Part shown: positions 1 through 10,595 of the stretch, piece after piece
How the letters are laid out: the number at the start of each line of letters is the position of its first letter
How positions within the stretch are numbered: the first letter of the stretch is position 1
NCBI GenBank assembly: GCA_016893485.2
Contig: JAFEKX020000001.1
Location: 1,364,001 to 1,428,000 of the forward strand
From: Streptomyces sp. P3
GTDB taxonomy: Bacteria > Actinomycetota > Actinomycetes > Streptomycetales > Streptomycetaceae
Direction: 5' to 3'
DNA length: 64,000 nt
Notes under the pieces: generated by a model
Database searches by the model: none
Seen by the model: the letters and a program-made list of their open reading frames with translations, nothing else
What the model was told of the DNA's origin: nothing
Position numbers and translations under genes: made by a program

Positions 1-164
1 GCCGTGGAGTCCGTGAACGGGTCGGGGCCCTGTGCCGCGACGGGCTGGAGGAAGACCTCGCCGCTCGACTTCGTGTCCTTGCCGCCGTCGCCGCCGCAGC
101 CGGCGACGAGGAGCGCCGCCGACAGCGCGCAGGCCGTGGCGATGGTTCCGGTGGATGTGCGCAC
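1..164 (-). CDS. DUF6777-type lipoprotein, N-terminal part only
   Basis: This is the first 54 or so codons of a secreted lipoprotein; the rest lies beyond the left edge. It starts at GTG 164 with a GGGAG ribosome site about 7 nt upstream. The first 20 residues form a short signal peptide ending in a lipobox (LLVAGC), followed by a Gly/Asp-rich linker. The segment GEVFLQPVAAQGPDPF matches my recollection of the start of the DUF6777 domain of Streptomyces lipoproteins. Function is unknown; membrane anchoring is inferred from the lipobox. Confidence 0.6.
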   Translation of the reverse strand, partial: MRTSTGTIATACALSAALLVAGCGGDGGKDTKSSGEVFLQPVAAQGPDPFTDST

Positions 165-299
165 CAGGTTCTCCCGCCTCAAGCCGGGTGATTCGCCACT
201 ATTGTCTGCTTCACTCACTTGGGTTACGCAACCGGAGGCATGGAACACGGAGAGTGACGCCCGTTGCAGGCCCGCCGCCGAAGGGAGGAAGACCCGGTC

Positions 300-1721
300 A
301 TGGGATGGTTCACCGCACCCGACTACTGGCTGAGCCGACTCGTCTTCCAGCGGGCCCTGGCCGGCGTCTACCTGGTCGCGTTCCTGACGGCGGCCCTGCA
401 GTTCCGCGCGCTGATCGGCGAGCGCGGCATGCTGCCGGTCCCCCGCTTCGTCGCCCGCGCACCGTTCCGCCGGGCCCCGAGCGTCTTCCAACTCCACTAC
501 ACGGACCGCTTCTTCGCGGCCTGCGCATGGACGGGCTGCGCGGTGTCGGCAGCCCTTGCGGCCGGCCTCGACTCCCACCCACCCCCTCTGGGCAGGGATG
601 TTGCTCTGGGCGGTCCCCTGGGTCCTCTACCTGTCGATCGTCAACGTAGGCCAGACCTGGTACGGATTCGGCTGGGAGTCACTGCTCCTCGAGGTCGGCT
701 TCCTGGCCGTCTTCCTCGGCAACGACGAGGTGGCCCCGCCGGTCGTGGTGCTGTTCCTGCTCCGCTGGATCCTGTTCCGGGTGGAGTTCGGCGCGGGCCT
801 GATCAAACTCCGGGGCGACGCGTGCTGGCGGAAGTTGACGTGCCTGGACTTCCATCACGAGACCCAGCCGATGCCGGGACCGCTGAGCTGGTTCTTCCAC
901 CATCTCCCCCGCCCCCTGCACCGCATCGAGGTGGCCGCCAACCACGTCACCCAACTCCTCGTCCCCGTCCTCCTGTTCATCCCTCAGCCGGTCGCGACGG
1001 CCGCCGCGTCCCTGATGATCGCGACCCAGCTGTGGCTGGTTCTGTCCGGCAACTTCTCCTGGCTGAACTGGATCACCATCGTGCTGGCCGTCTCCGCGAT
1101 CAGGTTCCCGCACACACCACCGCCCACGGCCGCCCCGCCCCTCTGGTACGAGGTCACGGTCCTCGCCGTCGCGGCCCTCCTGCTCTGGCTGAGCCACCGC
1201 CCCGTGCGCAACATGGTCTCCCGCCGCCAGATCATGAACCGCTCCTTCGATCCGCTCCATCTGGTCAACACCTACGGCGCGTTCGGCACCGTCGGCCGCA
1301 TCCGCTACGAGGTGGTGGTCGAGGGCACGGCCGACGCCGTACCCCACGAGGAATCCGGCTGGCGGGAGTACGAGTTCAGGGGCAAGCCGGGCGATCCCCG
1401 CCGCTGGCCACGCCAGTTCGCGCCCTACCATCTCCGCCTGGACTGGATGATGTGGTTCGCGGCCCTCTCGCCCGGCTACGCCGAGCCGTGGTTCGGCGCC
1501 CTGGTGGAACGCCTCCTGGAGAACGACCGCGACACCCTACGACTCCTGCGCCGCTCCCCGTTCCCGCCCGACGCTCCCCGCACTACGTCCGCGCCCGCCT
1601 CTTCCGCTACCGCTACACGACCTGGCGGGAGTTGAGGGAGACGGGCGCGTGCTGGGAGCGGACGTTCGTACGGGAGTATCTGCCGCCGACCCGGCTCGCC
1701 ACGGCGGCTCAGAGACCGTAG
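300..1721 (+). CDS. Lipase maturation factor family membrane protein
   Basis: Reconstructed length is 473 aa. The start is ATG 300 with an AAGGGAGGA ribosome site. The protein has several hydrophobic helices, and motifs such as YGFGWESLLLEVGF, RWILFRVEFGAGLIKLRG and FDPLHLVNTYGAFG are typical of the lipase maturation factor (LMF1/LMF2) family. Vertebrate LMF1 helps fold lipases in the ER; the role of bacterial members is unknown. The C-terminus (HYVRARLFRYRYTTW) is also family-like. Two one-base errors interrupt it: an extra C near 585 and a missing C near 1576. It ends next to the convergent lactonase gene, overlapping it by 13 bp. Confidence 0.85.
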   Translation: MGWFTAPDYWLSRLVFQRALAGVYLVAFLTAALQFRALIGERGMLPVPRFVARAPFRRAPSVFQLHYTDRFFAACAWTGCAVSAALAAGLDSHPPPLGRDVALGGPLGPLPVDRQRRPDLVRIRLGVTAPRGRLPGRLPRQRRGGPAGRGAVPAPLDPVPGGVRRGPDQTPGRRVLAEVDVPGLPSRDPADAGTAELVLPPSPPPPAPHRGGRQPRHPTPRPRPPVHPSAGRDGRRVPDDRDPAVAGSVRQLLLAELDHHRAGRLRDQVPAHTTAHGRPAPLVRGHGPRRRGPPALAEPPPRAQHGLPPPDHEPLLRSAPSGQHLRRVRHRRPHPLRGGGRGHGRRRTPRGIRLAGVRVQGQAGRSPPLATPVRALPSPPGLDDVVRGPLARLRRAVVRRPGGTPPGERPRHPTTPAPLPVPARRSPHYVRARLFRYRYTTWRELRETGACWERTFVREYLPPTRLATAAQRP

Positions 1722-2546
1722 ACGCGGGTGGCGGTGCCCTCGAAGACCTCGGTGCGTTCGGCGGCGCCCAGCTCATGGGTCAACTGCCGTGCCGTGTCGG
1801 CGACTTGGTCGTACGTCGCGGCAAGAGTGCACACCGGCCAGTCGGAGCCGAACATCAGGCGGCTCGGACCGAAGGCGTCGAGTGCGGTGTCCGTGTACGG
1901 CTGGAGGTCCTCCGCGCGCCAGGTCTTCCAGTCGGCCTCCGTGACCAGGCCGGAGAGTTTGCAGGACGTGTTGGGGAGTGCGGCCAGCGAGCGGACGGAG
2001 GTCGCCCAGGGTTCCTGGTGGCCCGAGGCGACCGGGGGCTTGCCCAAGTGGTCCAGGACGAAGGCGAGTTGGGGCAGGGACTTGGCGGCCTCGACGGCGG
2101 CCGGGAGCTGGTCCGGCAGGACGACCAGGTCGTAGACGAGTCCTGCGTCGGCCAGGGCGGTGAGGCCTCGGCGGACGTCCGGCGCAGCAGCCAGTTCGGG
2201 TCGGGCTCACCCTGCACCTGATGGCGGATGCCCTTCAGGTAGTGGCCGCCGGGGAGTTCGCGCAGGCGGGCGAGTTCGTCGGCGACGTCCGGGCGGGTGA
2301 GGTCGGTCCAGCCGACGACTCCGGCGATCAGGTCGTGCGCGTCGGCGAGGGCGAGGAACTCGGGGTCTCCTCGGCGACGGTGATCGTCTGGACGAGGACG
2401 GTCCGGTCGACGCCGGCCGCGCGGGCCACGGGTGCGAGGTCGGCGACGGTGAAGTCCCTCCGCAGCGGCTGGAGTTCGGGTCCGGTGATCCAGTCCTGGT
2501 CGCGGACCGAGAGGTCCCAGACGTGGTGGTGGGCGTCGACCGTCAT
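1709..2546 (-). CDS. Amidohydrolase, probable sugar lactonase (L-fuconolactonase type)
   Basis: Reconstructed length is 279 aa, the usual size of COG3618 amidohydrolases. These are TIM-barrel enzymes that include L-fucono-1,5-lactonase. The N-terminus has the metal-binding pattern VDAHHHVWDL; later come VLDHLGKPPV and the C-terminal FGSDWPVC, with the catalytic Asp. The start ATG 2546 overlaps the stop of the mutarotase gene (ATGA), so it is translationally coupled. One G/C is missing near 2363 and another near 2181. It is the last gene of the operon and probably hydrolyses the lactone made by the aldo/keto reductase. Substrate is inferred from context. Confidence 0.82.
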
Positions 2547-2857
2547 GGCAGCTCCCATACGACGGGCAGGCCGGCGTCGGCGCCCTGGCTCGAGTAGTCG
2601 TGGACCACGTCGAGGAGTTGGGTCATGCGGGCCTGCCAGGCGACGTTCACCGGGAGCTGGTCCAGCTCGGCGAGGAGTCGGGCGTAGTCGTCGCAGTCCA
2701 GGACGTGGAAGAGGTCGGTGCCGCTGCGCCAGATCGTCCAGGAGGTGGCACCGGCGGCGCGGATCGCGGCGGTGAGTTCCTTGGGGACCTCGCGGTGGGC
2801 GTCCTCGTAGGCCGCGATGCGGTCGGCGCGGACCTTGGTGTGCAGGGCCACTCTCAT
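2543..2857 (-). CDS. L-rhamnose/L-fucose mutarotase family protein (DUF718)
   Basis: An intact 104-aa protein of the RhaM/FucU-like mutarotase family, dimeric alpha-beta barrels that interconvert sugar anomers. The N-terminal VALHTKVRADRIAAYEDAH and the central TSWTIWRSGTDLFHVLDC follow the family pattern, including the His of the first strand and the conserved Trp-Arg region. Both ends overlap neighbours by the ATGA arrangement: start 2857 with the reductase stop, stop 2543 with the lactonase start. It would supply the anomer used by the dehydrogenase. Fucose is favoured over rhamnose because the neighbouring genes fit L-fucose oxidation. Confidence 0.88.
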   Translation of the reverse strand: MRVALHTKVRADRIAAYEDAHREVPKELTAAIRAAGATSWTIWRSGTDLFHVLDCDDYARLLAELDQLPVNVAWQARMTQLLDVVHDYSSQGADAGLPVVWELP

Positions 2858-3844
2858 GACGGCTCCTCCGTGGGAATCGGGGCGTCGGTGGACAGCAGCC
2901 CCGTGTCCCGCAGTTCCTGCCAGAACCCGGCGGGCACGTGCGCGGCGAACTGCTCGGCGCAGTCCCGCACTTCGGCCGCCGAGCGGGCGCCGACCAGGAC
3001 GCTCGCCACGGCCGGGTGGGCCGCGCAGAAGGCGAGGGCCGCGGCGCGCAGGGTGATGCCGTGGCGCTCGGCCACCGCCTTCATCCGCAGGGCGCGGTCC
3101 AGCAACTCCGCGGGCGCCTGGGCGTAGTTGTACGTAGCGTCGGGCTTCGGGTCCGCCAGCAGACCGGAGTTGAAGGCCCCGCCGACCACCACCGACTTGC
3201 CGCGCGCCACCGCGGCCGGGAGCAGTTCGGCGAGCGCGCTCTGGTCGAGCAGGGTGTAGCGCCCGGCGCACAGCACCACGTCCACGTCCGTGTCCTGGAC
3301 GAACCGGGTCAGCATCCCGGCCTGGTTCATGCCCGCGCCGATCGCCCCGACGACGCCCTCCGCGCGGAGCTTCTCCAGCGCTGGATAGCCCTCGCGGAAG
3401 GCCTGTTCGGCGTGGTCGTCGGGGTCGTGGAGGTAGACGATGTCGACGTGGTCGACGCCGAGCCGTTCGAGGCTGGCGTCCAGGGTGCGGCGTATCCCGT
3501 CGGCGCTGAAGTCCCAGACTCGGCGCTGCTCGGCGGGCACGGCGAAACCGCTGGCGAGGTCGTCGCCGGTCACCGTCCCGACAGGTTCCAGCCGCCGTCC
3601 GACCTCTGGTGGAGAGCGCGTACGACGACCGCGGGTGCTCGCGCAGTGCCGCGCCGATCCGTCGCTCGGACAGGCCGAGGCCGTAGTGCGGTGCGGTGTC
3701 GAAGTAGCGGATCCCTTGCTGCCAGGCCGTGTTGACGGCCTGGTGCGCCTGGTCGTCGCTCACCTCGGTGTACAGGTTGGCGATCGCGGCCCCGCCGAAG
3801 CCCAGCCCGCTGACCTCGACCCCGCTGCCGCCGAGGGCGCTCAC
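2854..3844 (-). CDS. Aldo/keto reductase, probable L-fucose (aldose) dehydrogenase
   Basis: Reconstructed length is 329 aa. It is an AKR-superfamily protein: GFGGAAIANLY near the N-terminus, YFDTAPHYGLGLSERRIG containing the catalytic Asp/Tyr, VDIVYLHDPDD with the catalytic-region His, and a C-terminal NADP-binding segment (VLVGARSAAEVRDC). Close relatives oxidise D-threo-aldoses including L-fucose to the lactone. The start is GTG 3844, overlapping the SDR stop (GTGA). One extra base lies near 3605. Its place between SDR and mutarotase genes supports the sugar-dehydrogenase role, which is inference. Confidence 0.82.
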
Positions 3845-4595
3845 TGACCCACCGGCCGCAGTCGCAGCCCCTGCATGCCGCCGTCCACGGCGAGGGAGGT
3901 GCCGGTGGTGGCGCCGGACAGCGGGCTCGCCAAGTAGGCGATGGCGCCCGCGACTTCGGCCGCCGAGACGAGGCGTCCCGAGGGCTGGCGGGCGGCCAGG
4001 GCGGCGCGTTCGGCGGCCGGGTCGGACGCCGAGTCGAGGAGGCGGCCGACCCAAGGGGTGTCCGCCGTACCGGGGTTGACGCAGTTGACGCGGACGCCCT
4101 CGCGGAGGTGGTCTGCGGCCATGGCGAGGGTGAGGGAGTACACGGCGCCCTTCGTGGCGCTGTACAGGGCGCGTTGGGGCAGTCCCGCCGTGGCCGCGAT
4201 GGAGCAGGTGTTGACGATCGCCGCATGGGAGGACTCGCGCAGGTGCGGGAGGGCGGCGCGGGCGACGCGGACCATGCCGAGGACGTTCACGTCGAAGACG
4301 CGGTGCCATTCCTCGTCGTCGTTGTCCTCGACCGTGCCCTGGGCGCCGATGCCCGCGTTGTTGACCACCACGTCGAGTCCGCCGAGGTCGGTGACGGCGG
4401 CGGCGACGGCCTGTCGTACGGACGCGTCGTCGGAGACGTCGGCGCGGTGGCCGAGCAGCGGCTTCTCGACGGAGGAGGGGTCGAGGTCGAGCACGGCGAC
4501 CGACGCGCCGCGCTCGGCGAGGAGTTCGGCGGTGGCCCGGCCGATGCCGGAGGCGCCCCGGTGACCAGGGCCTTGAGCCCCTGGAAGTCGGTCAT
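3841..4595 (-). CDS. Short-chain dehydrogenase/reductase (SDR)
   Basis: Reconstructed length is 251 aa, a classical SDR. The Rossmann motif reads VTGGASGIG once a missing G near 4558 is restored; VVNNAGIG follows, the catalytic Ser lies in NTCSIAAT, and the catalytic Tyr-Lys is in [10 protein letters not shown]. The end carries LAVDGGMQG. It starts at ATG 4595, overlapping the dehydratase stop. In oxidative L-fucose pathways an SDR oxidises 2-keto-3-deoxy-L-fuconate, the product of the upstream dehydratase; that assignment rests on gene order. An alternative is a first-step fucose dehydrogenase. Confidence 0.85.
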
Positions 4596-5942
4596 GCCGC
4601 GTGTCCCTTCTGCCGGTCGAGATCGGCGGCCCAGAAGGTGCCGCCGGGGAACGTGTACCGCGCGATCGACTCGGGCCGCATGGTGGCCGAGAAACCGGGC
4701 GCGGTGGGTGCCATGTAGTGACCCTCGCCGATCACCACCGGATCGAGGAAGTGGTCGTGCAGATGATCGACGTACTCGATGACGCGGTCGTCGGTGGTGC
4801 CGGCGACGGCGAGGTAGTCGAACATCGAGAGGTGCTGGACGAGTTCGCACAGTCCGACGCCGCCCGCGTGCGGGCAGACGGGGACGCCGAACTTGGCGGC
4901 GAGCAGCAGGATCGCCAGGTTCTCGTTGACGCCGCCGACGCGGGCCGCGTCTATCTGGAGGATGTCGAGGGCGCCCGCCTGGAGCAACTGCTTGAAGACG
5001 ATGCGGTTCTGGACGTGTTCGCCGGTGGCGACCTTGACCGGGGCGACGGCCGCCCGGATGGTGGCGTGGCCCAACACGTCGTCGGGGCTGGTGGGTTCCT
5101 CGATCCAGTACGGGTCGAACTCGGCGAGGGCCTTGGTCCAGCGGATCGCCTCGGCCACGTCCCAGCGCTGGTTGGCGTCGATCGCCATGCGGATGTCGGG
5201 GCCGACGACCGAACGGGCCACCCGGCAGCGCCGGATGTCGTCGTCGAGGTCCGCGCCGACCTTCAGCTTGATCTGCCGGAAGCCGTCCGCGACGGCCTGC
5301 GCCGCGAGCCGGGTGAGCTTCTCGTCGTCGTAGCCGAGCCATCCGGCGGAGGTGGTGTAGGCGGGGGAAGCCGCGCTCCAGCAGCGTGTTCCTACGGCCT
5401 TCCGCGCCCGTCTTCCCGCGGCGCAGGATGTCGAGGGCCTCGGCGGGGGTGAGGGCGTCGGTGATGTATCTGAAGTCGATCTGGCCGACGAGCCATTCGG
5501 GGTCGGCGTCGGCGAGGAGCTGCCAGAGCGGTTTGCCGGCGCGCTTGGCGGTGAGGTCCCAGGCCGCGTTGACCACGGCGCCGATCGCCATGTGCATCAC
5601 GCCCTTCTCGGGTCCCAGCCACCGGAGTTGGCTGTCGCCGATCAGGTCGCGGTTCAACGTCCCCGGATCCGCGCAGAGTTCGTCGACGGACCGGCCGATC
5701 ACATGGTCCCGCAGCGCGTCGATCGCGGCGACCTGGACATCGTTGCCCCGCCCGATGGTGAAGGAGAACCCGTGCCCCTCGTGCCCGTCGGCGGAGTCGG
5801 TGCGCAGCACGACGTACGCGGCCGAGTAGTCGGGGTCCGGGTTCATCGCGTCGGAGCCGTCCAGCTCGCGCGAGGTGGGGAAACGGATGTCGTAGGTGTC
5901 GACCGCGGTGACACGGGCGAGGGGGCCGGGGATCGGGGACAC
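4592..5942 (-). CDS. Enolase-superfamily sugar-acid dehydratase (L-fuconate dehydratase type)
   Basis: Reconstructed length is 449 aa, matching L-fuconate dehydratases (about 440 aa). The mandelate-racemase fold is clear: the KxK base motif in [10 protein letters not shown], then metal ligands in [19 protein letters not shown] and TGEHVQNR, and [11 protein letters not shown] further on. The N-terminal [22 protein letters not shown] is characteristic of the fuconate dehydratase group. It would convert L-fuconate to 2-keto-3-deoxy-L-fuconate. One extra C near 5364 splits the frame. It follows the permease gene after about 60 bp. Confidence 0.9.
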
Positions 5943-6003
5943 GGAAGGCCTTTCGGTCGGGGACAGGGATCCGGTGCCGTGCGGGTGCCGGAAACCGGTG
6001 GGG

Positions 6004-7031
6004 TCAGTCCTGGGCGCGGCCGGTGGTGACGCGGGCGATCATCAGGGCGACCAGGATGATCCCGCCGTAGATGGCCTGGATCCAGAAGGACGGGACCTGG
6101 GCGAGGGTGAGCAGGTTCTGCACGACTCCGAGGAGGAGTACGCCGGTCAGGGCGCCGAACATGGTGCCCTTGCCGCCGTCGAGGCTGATGCCGCCGATGA
6201 CGGCCGCCGCCATGACGGTGAAGATCATGTTGTTGCCCTGGTTGGCGCTGATCGCGCCGACGTAGCCGGTCTGCATGATGCCGCCCACCGAGGCGAGGAC
6301 ACCGGCGACGACGGACACCCCGAGGAGCATGCGGTCGACACGGATGCCGGCCGCGCGGGCCGCCTCCTGGTTGCCGCCGATCGCGTACAGGGCGCGGCCG
6401 ACGCGGTGGTACTTGAGCACGAACCCGGCGATCGCGAAGCAGACCGCCGCCAGCCACACCGACATCGGGACGTTGAGGAAGGTGGAGGTGGCCAGGGTGA
6501 AGAAGGAGTCGGGCATGCCGAACAGCGTCTTGCCCTTGGTGGCGCCGACCAGCAGCCCGCGCAGCACGATCAGCATCGCGAGGGTGACGATGAAGGCGTT
6601 GAGCTTGAACTTCACCACGAGGATGCCGTTGAAGGCGCCGATGATCCCGCCGACGACGAGGACCGCGACGAGGGCGAGCGGGGCCGCCCACTCGGTGCCC
6701 CAGCCGGACTCGGCGGTCGGCAGGACCAGCAGGGCGCCGATGGCGGGCGCGATGCCGACCACCGACTCCAGCGACAGGTCGATCTTGCCGGTGATGAGGA
6801 TCAGCGACTCGGCGAGGACGACCATCGCGAGGGCGGCGGAGGCGCCCAGGATGGAGATCAGGTTCCGTTCGGTGAGGAACGAGTCGTTGACGATCGCGCC
6901 GAGTATCAGTAGCACCAACAGGGCTGGTACGAGGGCGAGTTCACGGGCCCGGCGGAGCAGGACCGTCCGGGCCGAGCGCGCCCCGGCGGTGCGGGGGCAG
7001 GGGGCGCCGGGGCCGCCTTGGTGTCAGCCAT
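6004..7031 (-). CDS. Ribose-type sugar ABC transporter permease
   Basis: Reconstructed length is 342 aa, a BPD_transp_2 (RbsC-like, CUT2) inner-membrane permease with eight to ten hydrophobic helices. [34 protein letters not shown] and [18 protein letters not shown] are the family hallmarks; the last is the EAA-like loop contacting the ATPase. The start ATG 7031 sits inside the end of the ATPase gene (ATGGCTGA overlap). A missing C in a run near 7005 separates the short cytoplasmic N-terminus from the first helix. Probable role: uptake of the deoxy-sugar degraded by the operon. Confidence 0.9.
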
Positions 7032-8516
7032 GGTCCACTCCTTCGATGGAGGCGATCAGCTCGTGGTCGCGCCAGCCCGCCGGGTGCTCGGCGACGACGC
7101 GGCCGTGGAAGAGGACGAGGACGCGGTCGCAGCGCCGCAGGTCGTCGAGTTCGTCGGAGACGACGAGCACGGCGGTGCCGTCGTCGCGGGCGCTGTCCAT
7201 GCGGGCGAGGAGTGACTCCTTGGACTTCACGTCGACGCCCGCGGTGGGGTTGATGAGGACCAGCAGCCGGGGCTCGGAGGCGAGCGCGCGGGCCATGACG
7301 ACCTTCTGCGCGTTGCCGCCTGACAGGTCGGAGACGGGCTGTTCGGGGCCCTCGGTGTGGATGTCGAGCCGGTCGATCAGCTCGGTGGCGAACGCGCGCT
7401 TGCGCTCGGTGCCGACGAACCCGAAACGGCCGAGCCGGTCCAGGACCGTCATGGTCGCGTTGTCCCCGATGGACATGCCGAAGACCAGCCCCTGCCCGTG
7501 CCGGTCGCGCGGCACACAGCCGACCCCGGCCTTCAGCGAGGCCTGCACATCCCCGAACGGCAGCTTCTCGCCGTCGAGTTGGGCCGTGCCGGCGGTCGGC
7601 GTGTACAGCCCGGTGAACGACTCGGCCAGCTCTATCTTGCCGCTGCCGCTCGACCCGGCGAGTCCGACGACCTCGCCCTTGCGGACGGTGAGGTCGACGT
7701 TCTCGTACGTCTCGGAGGTGAGCCCGTGCGCCGCCAGGAGGACGGGCGCCTCGGTGTCCAACTCCCTGAGCTGGACCTCGAGTTCGTCGATGGACTCCCC
7801 CGCCATGGCCTCCACAAGGGCCCGGCGCGGGAGGTCGGCGACCGGTGCGGTCGTGATCCAGCGCGCGTCGCGCAGCACGGTGACGGTCTGGCACACCTCG
7901 TACACCTCCTGGAGGTGGTGCGAGATGAAGAGGAAGGTGACGCCCGACTCTTGCAGAGCCCGCATGCGCGTGAAGAGGCGCTCGATCTCCCGGTTGTCGA
8001 GCTGCGCGGTCGGTTCGTCGAGGACGATGAACCGGGCGCCGAAGCTCAACGCCCGGGCGATCTCCACCATTTGGCGGTCCTCGACCTTGAGGTCGGCGGT
8101 GCGCGCGTCGGGGTCGACGCGCACGTCCCAGGTGTCGAGGAGTTCGGCGGCCTCGGTGCGGAGCCTGCGCCAGCTGATGACACCGCCCCGGGACTGCGGC
8201 TGCCGGTTGATGAAGAGGTTCTCGGCGACCGTCAACTCGGGTACCACGGTGGGCTTCTGGTAGACGCAGGCGACCTTGGTGCGCCAGGCGTCGCGGTCGG
8301 TGAGCGGGGCGCGGGCTCGCCGTCGAAGCGGACCGTGCCCTCGTCGGGGGCCTGGAGTCCGGTGAGGACGGTGACGAGGGTGGACTTGCCCGCGCCGTTG
8401 CGGCCGACGAGGGCGTGGGACTCGCCCGGCAGCACGGTCAGTCGGCCGTCGGCGAGGGCGACGGTCGGGCCGTACCGCTTGACGATGCCCCGCGCCTCAA
8501 CAAGTGGGGTACTCAT
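7024..8516 (-). CDS. Sugar ABC transporter ATP-binding protein (CUT2, two ABC domains)
   Basis: Reconstructed length is 497 aa with two fused nucleotide-binding domains, as in RbsA/MglA. Domain 1 has Walker [10 protein letters not shown] and Walker [13 protein letters not shown]. Domain 2 has a degenerate Walker A ([10 protein letters not shown]), signature [10 protein letters not shown] and [12 protein letters not shown]. The start is ATG 8516, overlapping the binding-protein stop (ATGA). One C is missing near 8307. It energises import with the permease downstream and the lipoprotein upstream. Confidence 0.92.
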
Positions 8517-9597
8517 TTGACCGTGTTGCCCCAGAGCTTGGGATCGTCGACGTTGTCCTTCGTGACCAGGGGCGCGGGGAGCTGGTCCTCGAGGATGCCG
8601 CTGGGCAGCTTGACGATCGTGGAGTCGTGGTCGGTGGGGCCGGGCTTGAAGGTCTTCCCCGCCATCGCGGCCTTGATGTAGTACATGCCGTACTTGGCGT
8701 AGGCGTCGGCCGGCTGGGAGACGGTGGCGTCGATCTCGCCCTTGCGGATCGCGTCGAACTCCTGCGGGATGCCGTCGTTCGAGACGATCGTGATGTGCCC
8801 GGCCTGGCCCGCCTTCTTCAACAGGCCCTTGGACTTGAGGGTTTGGAGGGTCGGCGCGAGATAGACGCCGCCCGCCTGCATGTAGATGCCCTTGATGTCG
8901 GGGTTGGCGTTGAGGAGCGTGTCGAGCTTGGAGGCCGCGGTGTCGGACTCCCACTTGGCGGGGATCTCCAGGACCTTGAGCTTCGGGTACTTCTTCTTGA
9001 CGCAGGCCCTGAACGCCTCCGACCGGTCACGGCCGTTGACCGAGGCGAGGTCGCCCATGATCTGCACGACCTTGCCGCTGGTGATGTGCGCCCCGAGGTA
9101 GTCGCAGGCCTTCGTGCCGTACGCGACGTTGTCGGCGCGCACGACCATCGCGACCTTGCCCTTGTCGGGCGCCACGTCGACCGCGACGACCGGCACGCCC
9201 TTGCGATCCGCCTGGTCCAGGCCGGCTTCGATGGCGGCGCTGTCCAGCGGGGCGACGACCAGGCCCTTGACGCCCTGGTTCAGCTCGTTGTTGATGTCGG
9301 TGATCTGCTGCGAGGGGTCACTGTTGGAGTTGACCGTCTTCAGCGCCTGCACACCTTCGGACTTCGCCATCTTGGGCACGTAGTCGTTGTACGACTGCCA
9401 GAACGGCGAGGTCAGCAGGGCAGGATCACCCCGACCTTGCCCGTGCCGCCCCCGCCGGCGCTGGACGCGCCGGTGTCCTTGGTGCTGCCGCACGCCGTGA
9501 GCGCGAGGGTGCCGCACGCGGCCGCTGCCGTCGCACGCACCGCCCACGCGGTCAGTCGTCTGCCTTGCCGTCCGTTCCGCACTGTGCTGCCGGCCAT
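8513..9597 (-). CDS. Sugar ABC transporter substrate-binding lipoprotein
   Basis: Reconstructed length is 361 aa, a periplasmic-binding-protein-like domain (Peripla_BP_4, CUT2 type). It starts at ATG 9597 with a GAGGAG ribosome site 8 nt upstream. A signal peptide with Arg-rich start and lipobox LALTAC lies in the first 35 residues. The segment [19 protein letters not shown] and later [18 protein letters not shown] are typical of RbsB-like proteins. A missing C near 9418 breaks the frame just after the first strand (VGVILPLLTS). It is the first gene of the operon and faces the GntR regulator. Confidence 0.9.
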
Positions 9598-9705
9598 CTG
9601 TCGGGCTCCTCATCGAGCGTGATCGAGCAGTTGCCGGAATATTTATCAGACCACTTCGGCCCTACAACACCCTCAGGAGCCAAATTTTCGCGGTTTCGAG
9701 CCGTA

Positions 9706-9718
9706 GTGGTCCGACCAC
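9706..9718. promoter_or_regulatory. Probable GntR/FadR operator
   Basis: A perfect 13-bp palindrome, GTGGTCCGACCAC, lies in the 163-bp gap between the divergent binding-protein gene and the FadR-family regulator. The layout (TGGTC-N-GACCA) is the kind of site FadR-subfamily GntR proteins bind. A half site, CAGACCAC, lies at 9647-9654. Autoregulation and repression of the sugar operon are inferred. Confidence 0.6.
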
Positions 9719-9760
9719 ATCCGTGATTAGACTGCGCGGACCGGCGACAGGAGGAGTGGC

Positions 9761-10489
9761 GTGGACGAGATCCTGCCGAGCGAGACGGAACCGGGGGCCG
9801 CCGCGCCGAAGGGCACGGTGACCCAGCGCGCCATCGACTCGATCAAGGCCCTGATCGGCGAGGGCCGCCTCGAACCGGGGCAGCGGCTGCCCACCGAACG
9901 CGACCTCGCGGCCCAACTGGGCATCTCCCGCAGCTCGATGCGCGAGGCGATCCGCGCGCTCACGGTGCTGGGCGTGCTGGAGGCGCGGCACGGTTCGGGC
10001 ATCTACGTCACGCAGCTGGAGGCCGGCGACCTGCTGGAGACCTTCGGTGTCGTCGCCGACCTCTCGCGCGGCCCGCAGCTGGTCGAACTCCTCGAGGTCC
10101 GCCGCATCCTGGAGTCGACGGCGACCGCCCTGGCCGCCGCCCGGATCACCCCGGACCAGCTGGCCGAGGTCGAGAAACACCTCACGGCGATGAACGCCAC
10201 CGATGACCCCGAGGAGATCCTCGCCCACGATCTCGCCTTCCACCGCGAGATCGCCGCCGCCGCGGGCAACGACACCATGGCCGCGATCCTGGAGGGCCTG
10301 TCGTCCCGCACGTTCCGGGCCCGGGTCTGGCGCGGCTACCAGGAGGAGGGCGCCTTCGCCCGCACCCGCCGCGAACACGCCGCGATCCACCGGGCGTTGG
10401 TCGCCCGCGACCCGGAGGCGGCGCGCGCGGCGGCGGCCTCGCATGTGGGTGAGGTAGAGGTGTGGCTCAGGATGCAGCTGGGGTCCTGA
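9761..10489 (+). CDS. FadR-subfamily GntR transcriptional regulator
   Basis: An intact 242-aa regulator. The N-terminal winged helix-turn-helix covers about residues 20-85: LEPGQRLPTERDLAAQLGIS, then SMREAIRALTVLGVLEARHGSGIYV. The all-helical FCD ligand domain covers about residues 95-235 and includes the metal-binding type pattern HDLAFHREIAAAAGN. Start is GTG 9761 after GGAGG. It is divergent from the sugar operon with a palindrome between them, so it most likely represses that operon and responds to a sugar acid or intermediate. Confidence 0.9.
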   Translation: MDEILPSETEPGAAAPKGTVTQRAIDSIKALIGEGRLEPGQRLPTERDLAAQLGISRSSMREAIRALTVLGVLEARHGSGIYVTQLEAGDLLETFGVVADLSRGPQLVELLEVRRILESTATALAAARITPDQLAEVEKHLTAMNATDDPEEILAHDLAFHREIAAAAGNDTMAAILEGLSSRTFRARVWRGYQEEGAFARTRREHAAIHRALVARDPEAARAAAASHVGEVEVWLRMQLGS

Positions 10490-10595
10490 CCGTCACCCGT
10501 ACGGCCGGAGTGCCCGCGGAAACCCCTTCACGACCACCGCCCAAGCCCTGCCATGACCGTCTCGCCAGGGGACGAGGGCACGTACGGGGACGGCG

